The notes beneath the pieces were generated by a model. That model did no database searches and was not told the DNA's origin. It saw nothing but the letters and a program-made list of their open reading frames with translations. Of a DNA stretch of 64,000 bases, positions 57,211 through 64,000 are shown one piece after another (within the stretch, counting starts at the first letter, position 1; the number at the start of each line of letters is the position of its first letter). Source of the DNA: Herbaspirillum rhizosphaerae (lineage in GTDB: Bacteria > Pseudomonadota > Gammaproteobacteria > Burkholderiales > Burkholderiaceae_D); assembly GCF_001189965.1 (NCBI RefSeq), contig NZ_LFLU01000002.1, forward strand, positions 186,001 through 250,000, read 5' to 3'. The translations under genes were made by a program, and so were the position numbers.

Positions 57211-59292
57211 TCAATCGTTGGATGGCGTCGGCGTAGTGCGCGGCTGTTGCAGCAAGGCTTTGAGATTGGCCAGCCGGTTCTGCGGCGTGATGACTTCGCT
57301 TTCCTTGGGGACGGCGTCGCCGACATCGAGGTTCATTTCCTTGATGAAGCGCGACGGATCGCAGGCCGTGTATTCGCGGGCGCGCTTGCGGCGTTTGCAC
57401 CAGGTGATCTGCAGGCTGCGCTGGGCGCGCGTGATGCCGACGTACATCAGGCGGCGTTCTTCCTCGATGCGCGCGGCAATGGTTTCGGCCGGCGCATCGG
57501 CGTCGCCCTTGTGCGGCAGGATGCCTTCTTCCACGCCGATCAGAAACACGTGCGGATATTCCAGTCCCTTGGAAGCGTGCAGCGTCGACATGCGCACTGC
57601 ATCCTGCTCTTCGTCCTTGCCTTCCAGCATGGACATCAGCGCCACCATCTGGGTCAGTTCCAGCAGATTCTTCTCTTCGCCTTCGCCATCCTTGCCGCCG
57701 TTGCCGCGTTCTTTCAGCCAGGTGGTGAAGTCGACCACGTTCTGCCATTTGCTCTGGGCCTGGCGTTCGTCGAAGGCATCGTAGACGTAGCCTTCGTAGT
57801 TGATCGCTTCCATCATGTCATCGAGCACCAGCGCCGCGTTCTCGCCGCTGCCGGACGGACCGGGACGGCTGGCGCGCGATTCGAGGTTGTTGATGAAGTC
57901 GCAGAACTGGCGCAGCGGCAGCAATTGCTTGTCGGGCAGCTTGTCTTCCATCGCGCCCTTGTACACCGCCTCAAACAGCGAACACTGCCACTGGCCGGCC
58001 ACCGTGCCGAGCACTTCCAGCGTGGCCTGGCCGATGCCGCGGCGCGGCGTGGTGACGGCGCGGATGAATGCCGGATCGTCGTCCTGGTTGGCGATCAGCC
58101 GCAGGTAGCTGATGATGTCCTTGATCTCTGCGCGGTCGAAATAACTTTGTCCGCCCGACATCACATAAGGAATGCGCTCACGCCGCAAGGCCTTTTCGAA
58201 GATGCGCGCCTGATGGTTGCCGCGATACAGAATCGCATAGTCGGAGAATTTCGCGCGCCGCTCGAAGCGATGCGCCGACAGCATGATGGCGACTTGCTCG
58301 GCCTCGGCCTCGTCGTCGTCCATCGCCATCACCTTGATCGGATCGCCGAGGCCGTGCTCCGACCACAGGGCCTTTTCAAACAGCTTGGGATTGTTGGAAA
58401 TCACCGAGTTGGCGGCCTGCAGAATGCGCGTGCTGGAGCGGTAATTCTGCTCCAGCTTGATCAGATGCAGATTCGGGAAATCGATCTGCAGCGTCTTCAG
58501 ATTTTCAATCGTGGCGCCGCGCCAGGCGTAGATGGCCTGGTCGTCGTCGCCCACGGCGGTGAACATCGGTTTCTTGCCGATGCCGCTGACCAGCAGTTTG
58601 ACCAGTTCATACTGGCAGGTGTTGGTGTCCTGGTATTCGTCGACCAGCAGGTAGCGCAGGCGGCGCTGCCAGCGGTCGCGCACTTCTTCGTTATTGCGGA
58701 ACAACTCCACGGGCAAACGGATCAGGTCGTCGAAATCGACCGCCTGATACGCCGACAGCGTGGCGACGTAGCTGCGGTAAATGCGAGCGGCCACAGCTTC
58801 CTCTTCGTCGACGGCGTTCCTGAGAGCAAGATCCGGATCGACCAGGCCGTTTTTCCACAGCGACATCGAATTCTGGATGCGGCGGATCAGCTGCTTGTCG
58901 GTTGTCACCGCCAGATCTTGCACCAGCGAAAAACAATCGTCGCTGTCCATGATCGAGAAGCGGTCCTTCAGCCCCAGATTCTTGGCTTCCTGGCGCAGGA
59001 TCTTCACACCCAGCGAGTGAAAGGTCGACACCGTCAGATGCTTGGCCTGCTTGGGTTCCTTGAGCAGCTTGGCGATGCGCTCCTGCATTTCCAGCGCGGC
59101 CTTGTTGGTAAAGGTCAGCGCGGCGATGTGGCGCGACTCGTAGCCGCAGTTCTCAATCAGATGGGCGATCTTCTGCGTGATCACGCGGGTCTTGCCCGAG
59201 CCGGCGCCGGCCAGCACCAGGCAAGGGCCGTTCATGTACAACACAGCTTCGCTTTGCGGGGCGTTGAGGCCAAATGCGGGGGCAGCAGACAT
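57211..59292 (-). CDS. rep: Rep-type ATP-dependent DNA helicase (UvrD/Rep family)
   Basis: A 693-residue superfamily 1A helicase. The Walker A motif is AGAGSGKT at residues 28-35, motif Ia is TFTNKAALEMQERI, motif II is LLVDEYQDTN, motif III is GDDDQAIYAWRG, and motif VI is YVGITRAQ. The N-terminus (NAPQSEAVLYMNGPCLVL) and C-terminus match Rep better than UvrD, PcrA or RecB. It removes obstacles ahead of replication forks. I use the ATG at 59292; an ATG at 59331 adds an unlikely extension. Confidence 0.9.
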   Translation of the reverse strand: MSAAPAFGLNAPQSEAVLYMNGPCLVLAGAGSGKTRVITQKIAHLIENCGYESRHIAALTFTNKAALEMQERIAKLLKEPKQAKHLTVSTFHSLGVKILRQEAKNLGLKDRFSIMDSDDCFSLVQDLAVTTDKQLIRRIQNSMSLWKNGLVDPDLALRNAVDEEEAVAARIYRSYVATLSAYQAVDFDDLIRLPVELFRNNEEVRDRWQRRLRYLLVDEYQDTNTCQYELVKLLVSGIGKKPMFTAVGDDDQAIYAWRGATIENLKTLQIDFPNLHLIKLEQNYRSSTRILQAANSVISNNPKLFEKALWSEHGLGDPIKVMAMDDDEAEAEQVAIMLSAHRFERRAKFSDYAILYRGNHQARIFEKALRRERIPYVMSGGQSYFDRAEIKDIISYLRLIANQDDDPAFIRAVTTPRRGIGQATLEVLGTVAGQWQCSLFEAVYKGAMEDKLPDKQLLPLRQFCDFINNLESRASRPGPSGSGENAALVLDDMMEAINYEGYVYDAFDERQAQSKWQNVVDFTTWLKERGNGGKDGEGEEKNLLELTQMVALMSMLEGKDEEQDAVRMSTLHASKGLEYPHVFLIGVEEGILPHKGDADAPAETIAARIEEERRLMYVGITRAQRSLQITWCKRRKRAREYTACDPSRFIKEMNLDVGDAVPKESEVITPQNRLANLKALLQQPRTTPTPSND

Positions 59293-59402
59293 GCGGGGAT
59301 CGATTCGGTACGGTGGGAGATAACGCGCCATTGTAGCAGGCCGGGCCAGCCGGGCCGGGGCCTTCTGTGGGACAATGGCGGCATAAGAAAACAGGTCAAA
59401 GC

Positions 59403-59873
59403 ATGAAATTCAACCACTTGATTCAAATCAACGATCCGCTCAATCCGCTGATCGACAATCTGACCCGCGAACAGCTGTGGCGCGGCCTCGTCATGCGCGC
59501 CGAAGCGCCGCAATTGTTCATGGAGCATCTCGACGAATGCGTGCTGTCCGAGAAGACGGCCGAATCGGTCAGGCGCATGCTGCGCTACGGCGAACTGCGC
59601 ATCCACGACGTCGTCACCTACGAGCCGCTGCAGCGCGTGCACTATCAGGTGCCGGCGCAAGGCGAGATCCCGACATCGACGCTGAGCATGACCATCGAAG
59701 AGCCGGAAGCGGAGGCCTTATTCGTGCGCTTCGAATACGACGACGGCGCGCCGGAAGAGGTCGATACGGAGAAAGCCTTTTACGACCAGTTCCGCCGCTC
59801 GGCGTATGAGGAGGCGGACATTGACACCATCCGCATCATTCGGGAACTGGTGATTAAAGGATCGATGCACTAA
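59403..59873 (+). CDS. DUF1857 / SRPBCC-fold protein
   Basis: A 156-residue single-domain protein beginning MKFNHLIQINDPLNPLIDNL, with TREQLWRGLVMRAEAPQLFM, and ending in an acidic helix. This is the AtaL-like DUF1857 branch of the START/SRPBCC fold, which forms a hydrophobic cavity. No enzymatic role is known. It is divergent from the rep gene with about 110 bases between them. I choose the ATG at 59403. Confidence 0.82.
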   Translation: MKFNHLIQINDPLNPLIDNLTREQLWRGLVMRAEAPQLFMEHLDECVLSEKTAESVRRMLRYGELRIHDVVTYEPLQRVHYQVPAQGEIPTSTLSMTIEEPEAEALFVRFEYDDGAPEEVDTEKAFYDQFRRSAYEEADIDTIRIIRELVIKGSMH

Positions 59874-60143
59874 CTAAAAAGGCGGGGACTTGAAAATGCG
59901 TCGGGAAAATGCCTGCAAACTCACAAATACAGATACTTTTCCCGTGGAGCCGGAAGGATTCAAGGCGTGAAACCATGAGAAACTGTAACCTTGCAGTCAT
60001 GTAGCCGCAGTCGGGATCAGTCCCATTGAGTCATGAAGAAAAGGCGCTTGTGTCGTACGGCGCTTTCCCTTGCAAGGCCTTCCATGGCGACATTGTTGTC
60101 GGGTCTTGATTTGTCACAGAAATCACTCTAACTACGATCATCC

Positions 60144-61070
60144 ATGCTAACCCTGATCATTCCCACCAAAAACCACGGAATTTATCTAGAGAATTTGCTT
60201 GATAATGTTGTGTTTTCAGGACCGTCGCCAGTCACTCAATTATTAATTTGCAACGATGCTTCTACGGACAATACCGCAGAAATTCTTGCGAAATATTCGG
60301 GGGACAAGCGCATACGTGTTTTCGAGAATGCGACCAGCGTCGGCGCCATGCGCGCATGCGAGATGATGTTTTCGCTGGTGGAAACACCTTACGTGATGAT
60401 GTTAGCCAGCGATGATCTGTTTTTTCCGGAGCAACTGGCTAAGGTCTTTGAAGAAACCGTGCGCCGCAATGCCTACATGGGGTATGGTAAATACATGATT
60501 CTTGAGGGAGAGCAACTCACTGAGTTGAACCATCCCGGTTGGCAGGCCAGACGCTTTAAACCAGGATGTGACTTTGAGGCCCTGATGGGTTTCGATCAAT
60601 ACACTTTTCTGATTGTGATGCGTAAGGAATTCTTGCCCAAGCATGGCAGCAGCGAATTTCTGTACGACGCATCATTGGACAAACTGGTAGAAGCCGATGG
60701 GCTTGGGATGCTCCGTGCACATGATTGGAATTTTGCACTGGAAATGGCGATTGCTCATCCGGACCGCATATATTTCCTTGATGAATATTGCGGTTGCTTC
60801 CGCAAGGTCGAGAATCAGCTTTCGACAGATAGCATCTACGTCCATACCGGCAGAGCCGTATTTGAAATGGCGTTACTGATTTTGAAGTATTTGGTCAACT
60901 ACGAACTACGGCAACGTATAAAAAGCGAACCTTATTTTCATACCGCCACGAAGAATCTGTTTTATGCGAAATTCGCCGGTGTTACTGAGGCCGCAAAGCA
61001 ATCCCGGAATTTTCAGGAAATTTATAAACCAATCATCCTTGCAGCAGATGCGCTTTTGAACAATATGTAA
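60144..61070 (+). CDS. Glycosyltransferase family 2, low GC
   Basis: A 308-residue GT-A enzyme. It begins LTLIIPTKNHGIYLENLLD, with ICNDASTDNT and the DxD-type motif MLASDDLFFP near residue 90. The acceptor-side region (LRAHDWNFALEMA) is also present, followed by a C-terminal Tyr/Phe-rich helical part. No membrane span is visible. GC content is clearly below that of its neighbours, and codons such as TTA and ATA are frequent, which suggests recent transfer. It is flanked by gene-poor gaps of 270 and 334 bases. Confidence 0.82.
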   Translation: MLTLIIPTKNHGIYLENLLDNVVFSGPSPVTQLLICNDASTDNTAEILAKYSGDKRIRVFENATSVGAMRACEMMFSLVETPYVMMLASDDLFFPEQLAKVFEETVRRNAYMGYGKYMILEGEQLTELNHPGWQARRFKPGCDFEALMGFDQYTFLIVMRKEFLPKHGSSEFLYDASLDKLVEADGLGMLRAHDWNFALEMAIAHPDRIYFLDEYCGCFRKVENQLSTDSIYVHTGRAVFEMALLILKYLVNYELRQRIKSEPYFHTATKNLFYAKFAGVTEAAKQSRNFQEIYKPIILAADALLNNM

Positions 61071-61404
61071 ACGGAAAGACTCTCAGGCCTGCCTTGCCGC
61101 ATCATGGCGCGGGCCAATTCAGTGTATTTTGTGGATTCACCGGGCCATTCACTGAGAAACTGCGATTGGCTTCTCGCAAGCTCGCGATATTGCCGATGCC
61201 TCCGTGATAGTTGGTATTTTTGTAAATGTGGATATGACCAATCAACCAAGGGCAGGATATCGGCGGAAAGCCTGATTTCATGAGGAAAAGCGGTGCGTGG
61301 TATGGTCAAGCCGGGATGGTCTGGCGGATGCCAGACCAAGATATTGCACCCCTTTCAAAGTGCAGAGGCAGCAGAAGTTATTTTTATGAAATGTTTTGGG
61401 CAAC
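61071..61404. other. Gene-poor gap after the low-GC glycosyltransferase
   Basis: No gene can be firmly supported here. A TTG-start frame on the minus strand (61022-61339, 105 codons) overlaps the end of the glycosyltransferase. It has a somewhat protein-like stretch (LVDWSYPHLQKYQL) but no ribosome site; it may be a remnant of a transferred gene. Confidence 0.4.
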
Positions 61405-62469
61405 TCAGCGGAACAGGTAATCAAGCACGGTATTCACCAGTGCGCCGCCGATAATCAGCCACGCGAACAGCAATCCCCCCAGCAGTAACGGACGCATCCC
61501 CGCGCGGCGCACCGACGACAGGTGCGTGGTCAGGCCCAGGGCCGCCATCGCCATCGCCAGCAGGAATGTGTCGGCGTCGAGCAAGGCGCCGGTGACGGCG
61601 GCCGGGATGGCAAACAGCGAGTGAATCGCCACCACGCCGATGAAAGCAAACGCAAACCAGGGAATGCCTGCCAGGCGGGAAGTCTTGCCGCCGGCCTGCG
61701 CCGCCGGTTTGCCGCGTTGCACATAGGCCGACAGGATCAGCAGGAAAGGGGCCAGCATCATCACGCGGACCATCTTGGCGATCACGGCGGTGTTGGCGGT
61801 GTGCTCATCGATCGAGCGCGCCGCCGCCACCACTTGCGCCACTTCATGCACGGTCGAACCGATATAGACGCCGAAGTCGGCATGGCCTTGCAGGAAGCTC
61901 AGGCTGTGCAACAGCGGGTACAGGAAGATCGCCACCGAGCCGAACACCACCACCGTCGAGACCGCCACCGTCACCTGCTCGCTGCGCGCACGCAGCACCG
62001 GCTCCGTCGCCATCACCGCCGCCGCGCCGCAGATCGAGCTGCCGGCGCCGATCAGCATGACGGCATTGCGATCCAGCTTGAACATTTTGACGCCGACGAA
62101 GTAAGCCAAAGCAAACGTCGACGTCAGCATACAGGCGTCGATGATGACACCGCTGACGCCGACTTGCGAGATGTCCTGAAACGTCAGGCGCAGGCCGTAC
62201 AGCACGATGCCCAGGCGCAGCAGGTTTTGTTTGGAGAACGCCACGCCGCTGCCGCAACCGGCGGCGACACGCGGAAATACCGTATTGCCGATCAGCATGC
62301 CGAGCACGATCGCCACCGTCAGCGCGCTGAAACCATGCGCCTGCAGCCAGGCGTTCTTGCTGGCTTCGATGGACGCCAATGCCAGCGCTGCGCTCAAGGC
62401 GAGGCCCGGAATCAGGCGAGCCAGCGGTGGTGTCGGGATGGCCGTGACGGAGATCGGCGAGGTATTCAT
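61405..62469 (-). CDS. yeiH: YeiH family putative sulfate exporter (UPF0324)
   Basis: A 354-residue membrane protein with about ten spans. Conserved blocks are GIVLYGLRLTFQDI, IGAGSSICGAAAVMA and GSTVHEVAQVVAA, all typical of UPF0324/YeiH. I choose the ATG at 62469, preceded by ACAGGC; ATG 62487 and GTG 62508 are alternatives. It is divergent from a LysR regulator, the arrangement of yeiH and yeiE in E. coli, where YeiE responds to sulfite. Export of sulfate or sulfite is inferred from the family name. Confidence 0.85.
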   Translation of the reverse strand: MNTSPISVTAIPTPPLARLIPGLALSAALALASIEASKNAWLQAHGFSALTVAIVLGMLIGNTVFPRVAAGCGSGVAFSKQNLLRLGIVLYGLRLTFQDISQVGVSGVIIDACMLTSTFALAYFVGVKMFKLDRNAVMLIGAGSSICGAAAVMATEPVLRARSEQVTVAVSTVVVFGSVAIFLYPLLHSLSFLQGHADFGVYIGSTVHEVAQVVAAARSIDEHTANTAVIAKMVRVMMLAPFLLILSAYVQRGKPAAQAGGKTSRLAGIPWFAFAFIGVVAIHSLFAIPAAVTGALLDADTFLLAMAMAALGLTTHLSSVRRAGMRPLLLGGLLFAWLIIGGALVNTVLDYLFR

Positions 62470-62587
62470 GATATGCCTGTCATTCATGGGTGATCGGAAT
62501 GAGGGCACTTTAACGCGCAGCTATTTAAAAGAAAAACGCGTTATTTTGCTAATATCTACCTGAATAACAGGTTGATTGGTGGATTCG

Positions 62588-63493
62588 ATGAAAATTACCT
62601 TACGACAATTGCAGATTTTTCTGGCGGTGGCGCAGTCGGGCAGTACCACCGCGGCGGCGGAAGCGGTGGCCTTGTCGCAGTCGGCGGCCAGCGCCGCGCT
62701 CAATGAACTGGAGGCCGGCCTCAACGTGCAACTGTTCGACCGCGTCGGCAAGCGGCTGGTGCTGAACGACAACGGTCGCCTGCTGTTGCCGCAGGCGCAG
62801 CACATGCTCGACGCCGCGCACACCATCGAACAGCAATTCCTGGCCCCGGACCAGGCCGGCGCCGAGCTGCATATCGGCGCCAGCACCACCATCGGCAGCT
62901 ATATGCTGCCCGAGATGGTTGCCGCCTATCGTCAGGATCATCCGCAGTTGCGCGTGCGTGCGCTGGTGGCCAACACGGCGGACATCGTGGCCGCGGTCAG
63001 CAACTTCGACGTCGATGCGGCGCTGATAGAAGGGCCCTGCCATGCCAGCGATGTACTAGTCGAACCATGGATGACGGATGAGCTGATCGTGGTGGCGTCG
63101 CCGAAGCATCCGCTGGCGGCGCAAGGCAAAAAACTCACGCTGAAGAAACTGAGCGAAGCCGACTGGCTGTTGCGCGAAGCCGGGTCCGGCACGCGCGAAG
63201 CGGTCGAGCATGCCTTGCTGCCTTATTTGCATCATTTGCCGTCGGCTTGCGAGTTCGGCAATTCGGAAGCGATCAAGCGCGCCACGGCGGAAGGCATGGG
63301 CATCAGCTGTCTGTCGCGCGCTGTCGTGAAGGATTTGCTGGAGTCGGGACGGCTGATCGAACTGGCGACGCCCTTGCCGATGCTGCGCCGGCACTTTTAT
63401 CTGGTGCGCAACAAGCATCGTGTGTTGTCGCTGCGGCTGGCGTCCTTGCTGGATTTTTTCCGTCGCTGGGCGGTGCGCCACGAGCAGGTTTGA
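62588..63493 (+). CDS. LysR family regulator (YeiE-like)
   Basis: A 301-residue protein with a winged helix-turn-helix (ITLRQLQIFLAVAQSGSTTA, LSQSAASAALNELE, QLFDRVGKRLVLNDNG) and a CysB/YeiE-like ligand domain (HIGASTTIGSYMLPE, REAGSGTREAVEHAL). It starts at the ATG at 62588, with GGTGG five bases before. It is divergent from yeiH, so it probably controls that gene from the AT-rich 118-base spacer. Length is normal. Confidence 0.88.
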   Translation: MKITLRQLQIFLAVAQSGSTTAAAEAVALSQSAASAALNELEAGLNVQLFDRVGKRLVLNDNGRLLLPQAQHMLDAAHTIEQQFLAPDQAGAELHIGASTTIGSYMLPEMVAAYRQDHPQLRVRALVANTADIVAAVSNFDVDAALIEGPCHASDVLVEPWMTDELIVVASPKHPLAAQGKKLTLKKLSEADWLLREAGSGTREAVEHALLPYLHHLPSACEFGNSEAIKRATAEGMGISCLSRAVVKDLLESGRLIELATPLPMLRRHFYLVRNKHRVLSLRLASLLDFFRRWAVRHEQV

Positions 63494-63510
63494 TGCGTCC
63501 TGCTTGGGAA

Positions 63511-64000
63511 TTATTTGCGCGAGGATGCCGGGAAACGCACCTTCACCACCAGGCCCTGATTTGAACCCGGATCGTTCACGCTGTCGGACAGGATGATTTC
63601 TCCGCGATGCGCCGACGCAATGTCGCGCACGATGGACATGCCCAGGCCGGCGCCGTGCGGATTGGCGAGTTGCGCCGACGGTGCGCGATAGAACGGCGCA
63701 AACACGCGTTCACGATCGGCTGCGGGGATGCCGGGGCCGTTGTCTTCCACCTCAAGCACTGCATGCAGATCGTCGCCGATGCGCTGTTCAAACACGCGCA
63801 TGCCGATCTTGCCGTGTGCCGGCGTATAACGGATAGCATTGTCGAGCAGGTTGACCACCAGCTCATGCAGCAGCAGCGGGCTGCCGTCGATCAGCACGTC
63901 GTGCTCGCTATCGAAGGACAGGTCGATGTGTTTGGCGACGGCGTGCTGCGCCAGCTCCAGCGCCACCTGGCGCGCCGCGCCGGTGAGCGAGACCGGTGCG
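63511..64000 (-). CDS. Sensor histidine kinase, C-terminal end
   Basis: The last 162 codons of a gene that continues past base 64000. The HATPase domain shows the N box (LVVNLLDNAIRYTP), G1 box (EVEDNGPGIP), F box (VFAPFYRA) and G2 box (GAGLGMSIVRDIA). The dimerisation helix with the phosphorylated His lies outside the window. A membrane-bound two-component sensor is the usual case. The signal is unknown. Confidence 0.92.
   Translation of the reverse strand, partial: APVSLTGAARQVALELAQHAVAKHIDLSFDSEHDVLIDGSPLLLHELVVNLLDNAIRYTPAHGKIGMRVFEQRIGDDLHAVLEVEDNGPGIPAADRERVFAPFYRAPSAQLANPHGAGLGMSIVRDIASAHRGEIILSDSVNDPGSNQGLVVKVRFPASSRK

Noticed and set aside
61022..61339. 105-codon minus-strand frame after the low-GC glycosyltransferase
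   Set aside because: TTG start without ribosome site, overlaps the end of a real gene; kept only as a possible remnant.

Overview
The window is a stretch of bacterial chromosome with high GC (about 60 percent by eye). It most likely comes from a betaproteobacterium of the Burkholderiales, and an Oxalobacteraceae (Herbaspirillum-like) origin is my best guess. This rests on gene content and protein style: the rpmH-rnpA-yidD-yidC-mnmE block, the atpIBEFHAGDC operon, hemE beside priA, a RdgC, a PheC-like periplasmic protein and the DUF883/YqjE/YqjK trio. The genus is an inference and was not tested against a database. I see no rRNA, CRISPR array, prophage or intact insertion sequence.

Layout. 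1-3322: end of a class I glutamine amidotransferase, the DUF883-YqjE-YqjK envelope operon, an OmpA-type lipoprotein, a membrane-anchored cytochrome c and tRNA-Arg(CCG). 3323-10745: ATP synthase operon with a strong promoter (TTGACG-18-TATAAT) and a terminator. 10926-13860: CoA-binding protein, PPK2 kinase, SGNH esterase and a PheC-like protein. 14024-17864: hemE and priA, separated by a 724-base AT-rich region. That region is a diverged tandem duplication carrying DnaA boxes and is the most unusual feature here. 18014-25376: S9 peptidase, argS, SPOR protein, dsbA, SDR and fmt. 25409-29324: LysR regulator, cupin, cysteine hydrolase, glycosyltransferase and a MTA/SAH nucleosidase, which is divergent from metH (29487-33233). 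33310-36567: small WGR-like protein, MFS, MarC and LON-domain proteins. 36623-41582: the starvation cluster prkA-yeaH-spoVR on the minus strand. 42529-46572: rpmH-rnpA-yidD-yidC-mnmE. 46789-51529: two small genes, nitroreductase, tRNA-Asp, elongation factor G and a TetR regulator. 51590-59292: rdgC, dinB, slyX, a BaiN-type flavoprotein, an amino-acid ABC permease with its binding lipoprotein, and a Rep-type helicase. 59403-64000: DUF1857 protein, a low-GC glycosyltransferase, a YeiH transporter with a divergent LysR regulator, and the C-terminal end of a sensor kinase.

Functional links. Membrane energetics (ATP synthase, cytochrome c, YidC) sit with replication and repair genes (priA, rep, dinB, rdgC) and translation genes (argS, fmt, EF-G, rpmH, two tRNAs). 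The nucleosidase-metH pair links SAH removal to methionine regeneration.

Non-coding structure worth attention: the duplicated DnaA-box region; two copies of a dispersed palindrome of about 142 bases with compensatory base changes (26315-26456 and 39459-39601), one lying inside the prkA-yeaH operon; a multi-branched fold after tRNA-Asp (48250-48369); a terminator inside the metH leader; and a terminator between the ABC binding-protein and permease genes. The dnaA gene expected beside rpmH is absent, and a 946-base non-coding stretch lies there instead. No clearly new multi-gene system was found.
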